A stretch of 64,000 nucleotides of DNA from an uncultured Opitutaceae bacterium (GCA_937902925.1 CALFNN010000105.1:1-64000); one strand, 5' to 3'. Counted from the first letter of the stretch, positions 35,644 through 45,055 are shown. The notes: a model not told the origin generated them from the letters alone. Made by a program: numbers and translations.

Positions 35644-36312
35644 ATGACGCGAGACGCCGCGATCGGGCGGGACGAGGCGCGCGAGTTGACGGACGACGGC
35701 GCCTCGGCTGGGCTCCACCCGATGAATCTAGACCCCGGGGATTTTCCCGAGCTCGTGCGCGCCGTCCTCGCGCGCTTCCTGGCGCAGAACGCGCAGCCGG
35801 TGCCGCCGGACGCGGAACTGGCGGCGTTCGGCGCGCGGCTGTGGGAGCTGGTCGCCGGGCGCGGGCTGCCCCGGCCGCTGGCGCCGGGCGAACGGGGCGA
35901 ACCGGGGGAAATGTCCGACGAAGAGTGCGCCCCGCTGGTCGCGCGCGTCCTCGCGGGAGTGGACAATCCCCTGCTCGCGGTCGCGGCGCGCCAACTCGTG
36001 AAGGCCTGTCTTTATCCGGAATTCAAAAAGTGCCGCGACTCGTTCCGCGAGATGGCGGCCGACGGTTCGTGCCGGCGGCAGGAACTGAAGCGCGTGCGGG
36101 GAAGGATCAGCGGGGCGCACTGCGTCGACTGCCCGCACTGGATCGCGTTGACGCCGGCGCAGCACGAAAAATATCTGGCGCGCGAGTGGCGCGCCGGCGC
36201 CGTGGAGTTTGCGGCGCACCGCGGGGTTTTCCTGCCGGAGGATTTCCGGGCGCTGCGCCGCTGGCTGCACGCGCGGGCGCGCGAAGCGGGCGGCGGACGC
36301 CTCAGGATTTGA
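35644..36312 (+). CDS. Hypothetical protein with cysteine-rich segment
   Basis: 222 residues from the first ATG; an internal ATG at 35722 (MNLDPGDFPELVRAVLARF) may be the true start, giving 196 residues. The region with CRDSFREMAADGSCRRQELK and then AHCVDCPHWIAL holds four cysteines spaced like a metal- or Fe-S-binding site (about residues 120-162). The N-terminal half is helical. I recognise no family. It is divergent from the MocR gene and convergent with the V4R gene, overlapping the latter's 3' end by 11 bp. Confidence 0.7.
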   Translation: MTRDAAIGRDEARELTDDGASAGLHPMNLDPGDFPELVRAVLARFLAQNAQPVPPDAELAAFGARLWELVAGRGLPRPLAPGERGEPGEMSDEECAPLVARVLAGVDNPLLAVAARQLVKACLYPEFKKCRDSFREMAADGSCRRQELKRVRGRISGAHCVDCPHWIALTPAQHEKYLAREWRAGAVEFAAHRGVFLPEDFRALRRWLHARAREAGGGRLRI

Positions 36313-36952
36313 GGCGGGCGATGATCGCCTCGGCGGTCGCGGTGCCGAGGAGCGGGGCCACGGCGGCCAGCCGGTCGGGGGCGGTGATGACAAAGGTGCA
36401 GTGCGCGGCACCTTTCCGCGCGCAGGCGATTTCAAGGCAGCCGAGTTCCTGTCCGCTGACATGCTCGAAGAATCCCTGGAGAATCCCGGAGAGCAGGGGA
36501 TCGACGAACTCGCCGGCGTCAGCGAGCACCTCGACAAAGTAGCTGCCGTGGAGTTGGGCGCTCACGAGGCCGTGTTCGGGCGCGTCGGTGAGGTCGAGCT
36601 TCAGCCGCCCCCAGCCGTGGGAGGCAAAGTGGCGCTCGATGAAAACGAGGCAGGTCTCGAGCGGGAGGGCGGCGAGGACCGGCTGGTCCAGCCGGCCGAG
36701 CTCGGCATCGAGGCCGGCAGCCACTTTCCGCCCCAGGGCGATGCCGCATTGCAGGAAGGTGGTTTGCCAGACGGCATTTTTTTCCGCGCGCAGCAAGCCG
36801 TGGAGACTGCGCACCAGATTGTGCGGGAGAAACACGAGGCGGCTGCCGTCGTGGTCCGCGACCGTGCCCGCGGCGGCATCGACGCGAAAGCCGCGGCCGT
36901 CGAAGAGAGCGTCGAGCGGCGGCGGAAGGGGCGTGGCGTCGGGCGAAGGCAT
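36302..36952 (-). CDS. V4R-domain protein (second copy)
   Basis: 216 residues from the ATG at 36952. The C-terminal half is a V4R (4-vinyl reductase-like) domain, ending with the hallmark two-Cys strand (LGCLEIACARKGAAHCTFVI). V4R domains bind small hydrophobic ligands in regulators such as XylR, DmpR and PoxR. Here the domain stands alone with an N-terminal helical extension, and no DNA-binding part. Overall layout matches the preceding V4R gene 28 bp upstream, so the two are likely ancient duplicates in one operon. Confidence 0.8.
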   Translation of the reverse strand: MPSPDATPLPPPLDALFDGRGFRVDAAAGTVADHDGSRLVFLPHNLVRSLHGLLRAEKNAVWQTTFLQCGIALGRKVAAGLDAELGRLDQPVLAALPLETCLVFIERHFASHGWGRLKLDLTDAPEHGLVSAQLHGSYFVEVLADAGEFVDPLLSGILQGFFEHVSGQELGCLEIACARKGAAHCTFVITAPDRLAAVAPLLGTATAEAIIARLKS

Positions 36953-36980
36953 TTTCAGGAACGGGCGCGAGCAGCTTGGT

Positions 36981-37625
36981 TCAAGCCAGGCGGCGGCGGA
37001 TTTCCGCGGCGTCGGCGCCTTGTTTGCGCCAGACCTCGATGGCGTCGATCTGGGCGCCGGGCGCGATGACGAACTGGCACGACGGGTGACCCATCGCGGC
37101 GCACTGAATTTCGACCGCGTGGTTTTCCTCGCGTTTGAAAAAGCTGACCGCACCGGCGAACAGCCCGGCGTAGAGGTGGCAAACGGGCGCAGTGACGCCG
37201 GAGTGGGCGGCGGCGACGGCGCTATTGCGCAGTTCGACGAGGCAAACTCCCTTGGCGGCCGCGGAAAGGTCGAGCACCCACCGGCCCCAGCCGGCGGCCG
37301 TGAGCGGCGCCCACCAGCTCTCAAAGACAACGTTCGCTTCCATGTGCCAGACATCGAGGTTTTCGCTGCCGCGGTCGGCGCGCAGGCGATGGGTGAGGCG
37401 GACCATGTCCTGCAATCCCCATTCGTAGCCGCAGGCATAAAGCAGATGGTGGGCGGAATCGCCCTGATCCCGGGCCAGGCTTTCATGCAGGCTGCGAACG
37501 AACTCCGGTGAAACGGCGGCGGCGCGCTGGCCATCGCTCGAACGGATGGCGCCCTCATCGGGGAGATGGCGGAAAAGCTCATCGCCAACGATTTGGCGGC
37601 GGTCGCTGGTCTCGGGGGTCGGCAT
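36981..37625 (-). CDS. V4R-domain protein (first copy)
   Basis: 214 residues from the ATG at 37625. The N-terminal helical part (RSLHESLARDQGDSAHHLLY) is followed by a V4R domain to about residue 195. That domain has SGVTAPVCHLYAGLFAGAVS and the terminal EIQCAAMGHPSCQFVIAPG. It probably senses a small molecule or acts as a protein-interaction module. It follows the degenerate NtrC-like protein by 131 bp on the same strand. Confidence 0.8.
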   Translation of the reverse strand: MPTPETSDRRQIVGDELFRHLPDEGAIRSSDGQRAAAVSPEFVRSLHESLARDQGDSAHHLLYACGYEWGLQDMVRLTHRLRADRGSENLDVWHMEANVVFESWWAPLTAAGWGRWVLDLSAAAKGVCLVELRNSAVAAAHSGVTAPVCHLYAGLFAGAVSFFKREENHAVEIQCAAMGHPSCQFVIAPGAQIDAIEVWRKQGADAAEIRRRLA

Positions 37626-37756
37626 TTGACGTGAACCCCCGACATTGATTCCCACCGGGCGTTTGGCGAATGCGAAACGCAAGGAAATCGCCGGGCGGGC
37701 GCGCCGGTCGCCGCGGAAGGCCGCCAGAGGAGGGAACAGGAGCCGGCGCGTCCGGT

Positions 37757-39268
37757 TCAGAACGCGCCGGCAATGGCCTCGGCGGCGCCGAGGGACGCCG
37801 CAAGGCGCTGGCCAAAATCGTAGGCGCGGGACGCGGGCCGGAAGATGCTGCGGGCCGTGAGCACGGCCGCACGGGCGGGCGTCGGCCGGGCCGGGGCGGG
37901 GCTGGAAAGCGGCCCATTGGCCGGGGCCGCGACAACGGCCGGCGCGGGCGTGGGAGCCGGAGTCGCAACCTCGGTCATCGTGACGAAGGGAGAACGCGTG
38001 CGGCGCGGGCGGGCGGGCGCCGCCGGGCGGTTGCTGGCGGACGTTTCGAGGTCCCGGCGCAGGCTGGCCTCAAGGGCGGCGACGGTGATTTTCGAGCCCG
38101 CGATCTCGAGGGCTGCGAGCAGGACGCGAGAAAGTTGATCGTAGTTGCCTGGCCAGGCTTGGCTGGCGAGCCAGCTTTCGGCGCCGGGCTCGAGCGCGAT
38201 CGGCAGCGCAAGGTTGTTCGCGGCGCGGTGTTCCTGCAAGAGGTGACGGGCGTTCCCCGCGATATCGCCGGCCATCTCGGCCAGCGTCGGGACCGACAGG
38301 CTCAGGGAGCTGATCTTGTAGAACAGCGTTTCGTCGAACTGGCCCGCGTCGGCGAGTTCGGAAAGGTTGGCGGCGGCGGCGACCACGAGGCGGAAACGGC
38401 GGGCGAACGGCAGGAACATGTCGCGGCTGGACGCGAGCGTTTGCAGGACTTTCTGCTGTTCGGACGTGAAGGTCTCGACGCCGGTGATGACGAGCGTGCC
38501 CGCGTCCTGCGAAAGGAGGCAGGGGGCGAGCACCTCGATCAGGTGGCGGGTCTCGAAGCGCGCGGCGTCGCAGACCATGACGGGGCCGTTGCGAAAGATG
38601 GAAATCTCGGCGAGTTCGCGGGCGAGCGGCACGAACGGGCTGCCGTCGGCGCCCTGCAACAGGAGGACGGCGCGAAAATCGCGGACCTTCCACAGCCGGT
38701 GGGTGAAATCGCGAAACGGCGCGGAGCGGCCGATCACGTGCTGCGGCACGTAGGCGAGCTGGTCGTCGGTGGGCTCGGCCGGCGCGGCGGTCACGGTGGC
38801 GAACGGCGAATTCGAGTTGCCGCGGCGGGCGGCGGGCAGCGGCGAATTGGAGCGACCGGGGAGCGCGGCGTCGCGCGAACCGGTGCGGGCGAGGGTCTCG
38901 TTGATTTTCTCCAGGAGAATCTTCGGATTGGCCGGCTTGTTGAAAATGCCGGCGACGCCCTGTTTGCCGAGATGGATCGCGAGCTCGAGGGTGAGGGAAC
39001 CGGAGACAAAGACGACGGCGATCCCGGGACGAATCTTCCGGAGGGCGTGCATGAACTGCTCGCCGTTCATGCCGGGCAGCTCATAGTCGATGATCACGAG
39101 ATCGTAGGCGCGTTCCTTCGCGGCGGCGAGGGCGGCGTCCGGATGCTCGTGGCCGGAGACCGCATAGCCGGCCTGGCGGAGCAGGAGGCCCTGCATCTCG
39201 CGAAACACGGACGAGTCCTCCACGATGAGAACATGGGCCCGGTCGGGACTCTTGGCGGGCTCGCTCAT
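37757..39268 (-). CDS. Receiver domain fused to a degenerate NtrC-type AAA+ domain
   Basis: 503 residues. The receiver domain is at about 12-130 (Asp18 in VLIVEDSS, acceptor Asp61 in VIIDYELPGMNGE, Lys near 111). After a Ser/Pro linker, residues 175-400 resemble an NtrC-family AAA+ domain (VIGRSAPFRDFTHRLWKVRD, LDETLFYKIS-like FDETLFYKISSLSLSVPTLA, WPGNYDQLSRVLLAAL). The Walker A loop is lost (LLLQGADGSPFVPLA) and no GAFTGA loop for sigma-54 contact is visible. The C-terminus is Ala/Pro-rich without a Fis-type helix-turn-helix. It is therefore unlikely to activate sigma-54. It may be a phosphorylation-responsive scaffold for the V4R proteins encoded next to it. Confidence 0.83.
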   Translation of the reverse strand: MSEPAKSPDRAHVLIVEDSSVFREMQGLLLRQAGYAVSGHEHPDAALAAAKERAYDLVIIDYELPGMNGEQFMHALRKIRPGIAVVFVSGSLTLELAIHLGKQGVAGIFNKPANPKILLEKINETLARTGSRDAALPGRSNSPLPAARRGNSNSPFATVTAAPAEPTDDQLAYVPQHVIGRSAPFRDFTHRLWKVRDFRAVLLLQGADGSPFVPLARELAEISIFRNGPVMVCDAARFETRHLIEVLAPCLLSQDAGTLVITGVETFTSEQQKVLQTLASSRDMFLPFARRFRLVVAAAANLSELADAGQFDETLFYKISSLSLSVPTLAEMAGDIAGNARHLLQEHRAANNLALPIALEPGAESWLASQAWPGNYDQLSRVLLAALEIAGSKITVAALEASLRRDLETSASNRPAAPARPRRTRSPFVTMTEVATPAPTPAPAVVAAPANGPLSSPAPARPTPARAAVLTARSIFRPASRAYDFGQRLAASLGAAEAIAGAF

Positions 39269-39466
39269 CCGGCGTTCTCCCGCAGGCCCAGCCCCGCCCG
39301 GCGGGCCAAGCCGTGGCCGCCAGCCGCACTTAATGTGTGCTTGAGCTTGAGTTCTGTCATCGTGATTGTCAGACGCTACATACTAACAAACATTGCATGG
39401 CCACGCATCCGTAGTTCTGCGGAGCGGGGTCAGGCAGAATTGCTTACTTCGATCCCGAAAACTTGC

Positions 39467-40111
39467 ATGCGTAATCTCCGCGCCGTCCTCATCGAAGACG
39501 AGACCATGTTTCGCCAGCTGATTCTGCTGACCCTGGGCAAGGTGAAAGGGCTGCAGGTCGTGGGCGAATTCGGCATGGGCAAGCCCGGGCTCGAATTCTG
39601 CCTGCGGGAAAAGCCGGACATGCTGGTGGTGGATCTCATGCTGCCCGACTTGAACGGCATGGAAATCGCGCGCGAGGTGCGCCGCGCCTCGCCGGACACG
39701 AAGATCCTCGTCATCACCGCGCACCCGAGCGAGCGGCTGCCGGCCGAGCTGATGGCGCTCGGCGTGAACGGCTACGTCGACAAGACCGAACCGATCGAAT
39801 ACGTGCTGAGCGCCGTCGAAACGGTGCGCGGCGGCGGAATGTTTTTTGCGAGCCGCGTGCGGGCGAAGGGCGGGGCGGGAACGGCGCTGGCGAGCGTGCG
39901 CCGGCCGCTCGATGTGCCGCTCACGGAACGCGAGCAGGAGATCGCCCGCCTCGTGGCCGCGGGCCAGATGTCGAAGGAGATCGCCGCGACCCTGAACCTC
40001 AGCGTGCGCACGGTGGAAAAGCACCGGGCGAACATCATGGAGAAGATCGGCGTCCGCGAGGTTGCGAGCCTCACGCGCTGGTGCATCCAGGCCGGATTGG
40101 TGGACGACTGA
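39467..40111 (+). CDS. NarL/FixJ-family response regulator
   Basis: 214 residues from the ATG at 39467. The receiver has Glu10/Asp11 (LIEDETM), acceptor Asp56 (LVVDLMLPDLNG) and a Lys in GYVDKTEP. The C-terminal LuxR-type helix-turn-helix runs from about 150 to 205 (LTEREQEIARLVAAGQMSKE, IAATLNLSVRTVEKHRANIM). It is divergent from the receiver-AAA gene (198 bp between starts), and an HPt gene is convergent 7 bp beyond its stop. A shared phosphorelay is a reasonable inference. Confidence 0.92.
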   Translation: MRNLRAVLIEDETMFRQLILLTLGKVKGLQVVGEFGMGKPGLEFCLREKPDMLVVDLMLPDLNGMEIAREVRRASPDTKILVITAHPSERLPAELMALGVNGYVDKTEPIEYVLSAVETVRGGGMFFASRVRAKGGAGTALASVRRPLDVPLTEREQEIARLVAAGQMSKEIAATLNLSVRTVEKHRANIMEKIGVREVASLTRWCIQAGLVDD

Positions 40112-40118
40112 CACCGGC

Positions 40119-40457
40119 TCAGGGACCGGTGAAGGCGCGCAGGGGCGCCGCGATGACCTCGTATTCGCGGGAGATGGCCGCGAGATCCTCCGGCGTGATG
40201 TCGCCGCCGCCCGCCTGTTCGAGCCGGGTTTCCAGCGCCGCCATCCGTTGCGAGAGTTCCATGGCGCCCACCAGCCGGGTGTTGCTCTTCATGCTGTGGG
40301 CGATCCGGTGACGGTTGGCGCGATCGCCGCCCGACAATTCGCTGAACGACACGGGAAAATCCCGCAGGAAGGTGCGCACGAGAGTGCGGACGTTGTCCTC
40401 GCCCAGGACTTCGGCGAGCTCGGCGAGCGCCGCATTGGGCGGAGGCACATTGGACAT
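40119..40457 (-). CDS. Stand-alone HPt phosphotransfer protein
   Basis: 112 residues, all helical. The phosphorylatable His54 lies in RIAHSMKSNTRLVGAMELSQ, the HPt signature (HxxKSxxxxxGA). It would shuttle phosphoryl groups between hybrid kinases and response regulators. Several possible partners are encoded in this window: two hybrid kinases and three receiver proteins. Confidence 0.88.
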   Translation of the reverse strand: MSNVPPPNAALAELAEVLGEDNVRTLVRTFLRDFPVSFSELSGGDRANRHRIAHSMKSNTRLVGAMELSQRMAALETRLEQAGGGDITPEDLAAISREYEVIAAPLRAFTGP

Positions 40458-40517
40458 GCGGCGTATTTACCTTCGCAAATGACGGCTCCGGCAACGCAAA
40501 AAACACACGGGAACTGC

Positions 40518-41318
40518 TCAGAGGATGACTTCGCCGCGGAGATAGAGCGCGGTGTGGCCGGCGATTTTCACCCGCTCTCGCGCAATCTCGCACCAGAGTT
40601 CGCCGCCGCGCGCCGAAATCTGGCGGGCGTGAAGCTCGGTTTTCCCGAGTCGTTCCGCCCAGTAGGGGGCGAGGGCGCAGTGGGCCGATCCGGTCACCGG
40701 GTCTTCGGCGATCCCGCTTTGCGGCGCGAAGAAGCGGGACACAAAATCGCATGTGCCGTCGCCCGGGGCCGTGACAATCAGGCCGCGACCGCCCGCGGCC
40801 GTGACGTGTTCCGGATCGGGGCGCAAGGCGCGGACGGCCGCCGCATCCGGCAGGACGGCGAAGCGGTCGAAAGTCGAGCGCCCGAGCCATTCAGGCGGCC
40901 GGCCGAGCGCGGTCGCGACGGAGCGGGCGACCGTGGCATCCGTTTCGGCCGCGACCGGGGTCGCGGGAAAATCGAGCTCGAGTTTTCCGTCGGGGCGGCG
41001 CGCGACGACCAGCGGGCCCGACCGCGAATCGAACGTCACGCGGCCGCCGCGTTGCCCCCGCTCGTGAAACAGAACGTGAGCCGCCGCGAGTGTGGCGTGG
41101 CCGCAGAGGTCGACCTCGACCGTGGGCGTGAACCACCGCAGGTGAAAACGGGCTTCGCCGGCCGGGACAAAGAACGCCGTCTCGGCGACGCCATGCTCGA
41201 ATGCCATGCGCAGCAGCGCGGTGTCGGGGAGCCAGCGTTCGAGCGGAACGACCACGGCTGGATTGCCCGCGAAGGGCCGGTCGGCGAAGGCGTCGATCCA
41301 GTATAAGGAGGCGTTCAT
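40518..41318 (-). CDS. PhzF-family isomerase/epimerase-like protein
   Basis: 266 residues. The catalytic Glu46 lies in HGVAETAFFVP. Family motifs are DAFADRPFAGNPAVVV at the start, FTPTVEVDLCGHATLAAA in the first half and GIAEDPVTGSAHCAL in the second. The family folds as two DapF-like halves. PhzF itself isomerises a phenazine precursor, but no phenazine genes are near; most relatives have unknown substrates. Confidence 0.9.
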   Translation of the reverse strand: MNASLYWIDAFADRPFAGNPAVVVPLERWLPDTALLRMAFEHGVAETAFFVPAGEARFHLRWFTPTVEVDLCGHATLAAAHVLFHERGQRGGRVTFDSRSGPLVVARRPDGKLELDFPATPVAAETDATVARSVATALGRPPEWLGRSTFDRFAVLPDAAAVRALRPDPEHVTAAGGRGLIVTAPGDGTCDFVSRFFAPQSGIAEDPVTGSAHCALAPYWAERLGKTELHARQISARGGELWCEIARERVKIAGHTALYLRGEVIL

Positions 41319-41403
41319 GACATAGCTTTCGTCGGTCGCCCGGGCGGCATGGCGGGAGAAAGGGAAAGAAGGAGGAAAAAAGGGGAAGACCGATCCGCCT
41401 GTG

Positions 41404-41877
41404 CTACGCGTATTGTTCGAGCGCTGCGCCGGTCAGGCGGCACACCTGCCATGCGCGCATCCGGCGGGCGCCGAGCGCCTCGTAGAATTCGATCGCCGGC
41501 TGATTCCAGTCGAGGACAGCCCACTCCATCCGGCCGCAGCCGCGCGCGTTGGCGAGCCGGGCCAGATGCAGGAGCAGCGCCTTGCCGATGCCGCGGCCGC
41601 GAAACGCCGGCGCGACGAACAGGTCCTCGAGGTAAAGCCCGGGTTTCGCGAGAAACGTGGAGTAGTTGGAAAAATAAATCGCAAAGCCGGCGGGCGTGCC
41701 GCTCTCGAAGGCGAGCACGCACTCGGCCGCCGGGCGCGGACCGAAGAGCGTGGCGCGCAGCCGGTCCTCGGTGGCCTCGACCTCGTCGAGGAGTTTTTCG
41801 TAGGCCGCGAGGGCGCGGATGAATTCGAGGATCAGCGGCAGGTCGGCGACGGCAGCGGGGCGGATCTGGAGGGACAT
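41404..41877 (-). CDS. GNAT-family N-acetyltransferase (diamine/thialysine acetyltransferase-like)
   Basis: 157 residues from the ATG at 41877. The start IRPAAVADLPLILEFIRALA, the acetyl-CoA motif APAFRGRGIGKALLLHLARL and the block MEWAVLDWNQPAIEFYEALG are characteristic of the SAT1/thialysine acetyltransferase branch. Substrate is probably a polyamine or an amino-acid analogue, not proven. It is divergent from the PAS kinase by 99 bp. Confidence 0.88.
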   Translation of the reverse strand: MSLQIRPAAVADLPLILEFIRALAAYEKLLDEVEATEDRLRATLFGPRPAAECVLAFESGTPAGFAIYFSNYSTFLAKPGLYLEDLFVAPAFRGRGIGKALLLHLARLANARGCGRMEWAVLDWNQPAIEFYEALGARRMRAWQVCRLTGAALEQYA

Positions 41878-41976
41878 GCCGGCAGCGTGGGGCGAAACGG
41901 CGGCCGGCGCGATGGGTTTTCGCGGGCGGGCGGCGTGTCCTCGACAAAAACGGCTTCGCACCTTTGGCTGCCGGGG

Positions 41977-44532
41977 ATGCCCGTCCCCGCCCCGCCGCCG
42001 ACCCTCGCCATTCTGCCCCCGTGGGCTGAGTTGCCGGCAGCCGGTCCGCTCGGTCCGCTCCTGGGACTCTCGCTGCTTGCCGGCGCGGGGGTCATCGCCG
42101 TGGCGCTCTGGCTGCGCTACCTGTCGGCCCGCCACGCCCGCGAGTTGCGGGCGAGCGAGGATCGGTTTCGCGAGTTGTTCGAAAACGCGATCGAGGGCGT
42201 CTACGAATCGAGGCCCGACGGGGGGTTTCGCAACGCGAACCCGGCGATGGCGCGGTTGCTCGGTTTCGCCAGCACCGAGGAACTGTTGAACGTGGCGCCG
42301 GAAAAGACGGCGTGGCTCTACGCGTCGCCGACGCGGCGCGACGAGTTTTTCAAATTGCTGGGGGCCGGCGACCGCGTGACGAATTTCGAGTCGGAAGTGC
42401 GCCAGCAGGACGGCACGACGATCTGGATCAAGGAGAACGTGCGCGCGGTGCGCGGCCCCGGCGGGCAGTTGACCGGCCTGCAGGGCGTCGTGTCCGACGT
42501 CACCGCCCGCAAGGAGGCCGAGACGGCGCTCCGGGCGAGCGAGGAGCGCTACCGCGAACTCTACGAACACTCGCCGGTGGCCATCGTGGAGCTCGATTCC
42601 CGCGCGACAGTCGAGAAGCTGCGGCGGCTGCGGGAAAGCGGCGAGACCGACCTGCGCCGGTGGTTCGAAAAGCACCGCGAGGAAACCGAGGAGATGCTGG
42701 GGCACCTGCCAATCACCGGCATGAACCAGGCGGCGCTCCTGCTCCTCGGGGCGCGTTCGACGGACGAGGTCAAGTCAAGCCTCGCGCGGATTCTCACGCC
42801 CGAGGCGATCGAAACGCGCCGCGAGGCGCTGCTGGCGGTGTGGGACGGGCGCAATCTGGTCGATGGGGAGACGCGGATCTGCGGACTCGATGGCCTCGTG
42901 CGCACCGTCTATCAACGCTGGTGGATTCCGGTGGATGGCGGGCGGCCGCGTTACGAGCACACCCAGCTCGCCATGGTCGACCTCACGGACGTCAAGTCCG
43001 TGCAGTCCGCGCTCGCCGCCGAACGCGAGCGGCTGAGCGTGACGCTGGGGGCGATGACGGAGAGCGTGGTGACGACCGATGTCGAGGGCCGGGTGCAGTT
43101 CATGAACGAGGCGGCGGCGGAGTTCACCGGCTGGCCGGCCGCGGCGGCGATCGGCCGGCCCATCGCGGAGGTGTTTGCGCTCTGCCACGAAAAAACCGGC
43201 CGCCCGGTGCCGGCCCCGGTGGCGGCGGCGCTGAGCGCCAACGCGCCGGTCGACCTGCCGCCGCAAACGCTCCTGCAACCGCGGCAGGGCGCGGCACGCC
43301 TGGTCGAGGGCCGGTGCGCCCCGATGCACGATGGGACGGACCGGGGGATCGGCGCCGTGGTGGTGCTGCGGGATGTCGCGGAGCGCGCGCGCCTCGAGGC
43401 GGAGATGCTGCGCGCCTCCAAGCTCGAGTCGGTCGGACTCCTGGCCGGCGGCATCGCCCACGATTTCAACAACCTGCTTGCCGTCGTGATGGGAAACCTG
43501 ACGATCGCCTTGCTCGACGAAAGAACGGCGGCCTCGGCCGGCCGGTGGTTGCGCGAGGCGGAACGGGCGACCCTGCGCGCGCGGGAACTGACGCAGCAAT
43601 TGCTCACGTTCGCCCGTGGCGGCGAACCCGTGCGGACGGCGGTTTCGCTGCCGGACATCGTGCGGGAGGCCGCCGAGTTCGCGTTGCACGGCGCGACCGT
43701 CCGGTGCGAATTCGATCTCGCGGCCAACGTGCGGCCGGCGGACGCCGATCGGGGACAGATCGGCCAGGTGGTGCAGAATCTCGTGATCAACGCCGTCCAC
43801 GCGATGCCGGCCGGCGGCGTGATCCGGATCGGACTCTGCAACGAGACGCTGGCGGCCGGCGCGGTGCCGCCGCTCGCCGCGGGCGATTACCTGCGGCTGG
43901 ACGTGGCGGACAACGGGCAGGGCATCGCGCCCGAACACCTGGTGCGGATTTTCGAGCCGTTCTTCACGACCAAGGAACACGGGTCCGGCCTCGGGCTCGC
44001 CACGGTTTTTTCCGTGGTGCGCAAGCACCGGGGCCACGTCACGGTGGAGTCGACGCTCGGGCGCGGGACGACGTTTCGCGTCTGGCTGCCCGCGGCGCAA
44101 GTGGAGCCCACGGAAAAGCCGGTGTCCGCATCGCCGTTCGAGCCGATGCAAGGGCGGGTGCTGTTCATGGACGACGAGGAGCCGATCCGGCTGATGACGC
44201 GCACGCTGCTCGAACGGCTCGGCCTCGAGACCATCGTGACGGCGGACGGGCGCGAGGCGGTGGAACAGTTTGCCCTGGCGCGGGCGGGCGGGCGGCCGTT
44301 CGACATCGTGATCATGGATCTCACCGTGCCGGGGGCGATGGGCGGCGCGGAAGCGATGCGGGAGATCCTCAAGGCGGACCCCAACGCCCGCGGCATCGTG
44401 TCGAGCGGCTATTCGAGCGATCCGGTCATGGCGAATTTTCGCGCGCACGGGTTCCGGGCCATGGTGCCCAAGCCCTACCGGATCGCCGACTTCGCGCGAA
44501 CGCTGCGCGAATTGCTGCTGGAGCCGAAATAG
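41977..44532 (+). CDS. Multi-PAS hybrid sensor histidine kinase
   Basis: 851 residues from the ATG at 41977. One membrane helix lies at about 30-48. Three PAS-type domains follow (about 62-185, 190-345, 350-465; SEDRFRELFENAIEGVYESR starts the first). HisKA has its His near residue 495 (LAGGIAHDFNNLLAVVMGNL). HATPase motifs are QNLVINAVHAMPAGG, DNGQGIAPE and SGLGLATVFSVVRKHRG. A C-terminal receiver follows (about 722-848; MDDEEPIRL, VIMDLTVPGAMGG, VPKPY). The HDFNN kinase type is usually paired with the attached receiver. Ligand unknown. Confidence 0.93.
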   Translation: MPVPAPPPTLAILPPWAELPAAGPLGPLLGLSLLAGAGVIAVALWLRYLSARHARELRASEDRFRELFENAIEGVYESRPDGGFRNANPAMARLLGFASTEELLNVAPEKTAWLYASPTRRDEFFKLLGAGDRVTNFESEVRQQDGTTIWIKENVRAVRGPGGQLTGLQGVVSDVTARKEAETALRASEERYRELYEHSPVAIVELDSRATVEKLRRLRESGETDLRRWFEKHREETEEMLGHLPITGMNQAALLLLGARSTDEVKSSLARILTPEAIETRREALLAVWDGRNLVDGETRICGLDGLVRTVYQRWWIPVDGGRPRYEHTQLAMVDLTDVKSVQSALAAERERLSVTLGAMTESVVTTDVEGRVQFMNEAAAEFTGWPAAAAIGRPIAEVFALCHEKTGRPVPAPVAAALSANAPVDLPPQTLLQPRQGAARLVEGRCAPMHDGTDRGIGAVVVLRDVAERARLEAEMLRASKLESVGLLAGGIAHDFNNLLAVVMGNLTIALLDERTAASAGRWLREAERATLRARELTQQLLTFARGGEPVRTAVSLPDIVREAAEFALHGATVRCEFDLAANVRPADADRGQIGQVVQNLVINAVHAMPAGGVIRIGLCNETLAAGAVPPLAAGDYLRLDVADNGQGIAPEHLVRIFEPFFTTKEHGSGLGLATVFSVVRKHRGHVTVESTLGRGTTFRVWLPAAQVEPTEKPVSASPFEPMQGRVLFMDDEEPIRLMTRTLLERLGLETIVTADGREAVEQFALARAGGRPFDIVIMDLTVPGAMGGAEAMREILKADPNARGIVSSGYSSDPVMANFRAHGFRAMVPKPYRIADFARTLRELLLEPK

Positions 44533-44575
44533 CGGCGGGTTGCGCTGGCGCGCCGCCCTGTCATGGTCGGGCGGG

Positions 44576-45022
44576 ATGAAACGCTGGATGACAATTGCGG
44601 CCGCATTGGCCGGCGGGTTCGCGTTCGTGGCGCCAGCGCGGGCGCAGGACGAAGACGGCGGGACGCATGCGAGCAAGCCGGACGTGCGGAAAGAAGTGGT
44701 CGCGGTGATCGAGGCGCAGCTCACGGCGTTTCGGGCGGGCGAACTGAAGAAGGCCTACAGTTTTGGCGCGGCCGCGCTCCGGGCGCAGACGCCGCTCCGG
44801 GCGTTCGTCGCGATCGTCCAAAACAACTATCCGGAAATCCTCGCGAACACGCGGGCGGAATTCGGACTCGTGCGCGACGACGGCCAGCGGGCGACGGTGC
44901 GGGTGCACGTGTTTGCGAAGGACGCCGACGCGCCTTACGACTACGTTCTGGTCAAGGAGCGCGCCGGCTGGCGGATCAGCGGCGTGTTGCCGCACCGCGC
45001 GGCCGGGGCGGACCGGTTGTGA
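44576..45022 (+). CDS. Secreted DUF4864 protein
   Basis: 148 residues from the ATG at 44576. A signal peptide is predicted (MKRWMTIAAALAGGFAFVAPARAQ) with cleavage after ARA. The mature part, VIEAQLTAFRAGELKKAYSF then APYDYVLVKERAGWRISGVL, matches DUF4864, an NTF2-like small domain. It acts outside the cytoplasm; function unknown. It follows the PAS kinase by 43 bp on the same strand and is convergent with the pilT pair. Confidence 0.78.
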   Translation: MKRWMTIAAALAGGFAFVAPARAQDEDGGTHASKPDVRKEVVAVIEAQLTAFRAGELKKAYSFGAAALRAQTPLRAFVAIVQNNYPEILANTRAEFGLVRDDGQRATVRVHVFAKDADAPYDYVLVKERAGWRISGVLPHRAAGADRL

Positions 45023-45055
45023 CCGAATCGCGGGCGGGGGCGGGCGGCGCCGGAC

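Noticed and set aside
39269-39466. Possible promoter TTGTCA in the divergent region of the receiver-AAA and LuxR-type genes
   Set aside because: No adequate -10 hexamer at the proper spacing; several weak choices, none better than chance.
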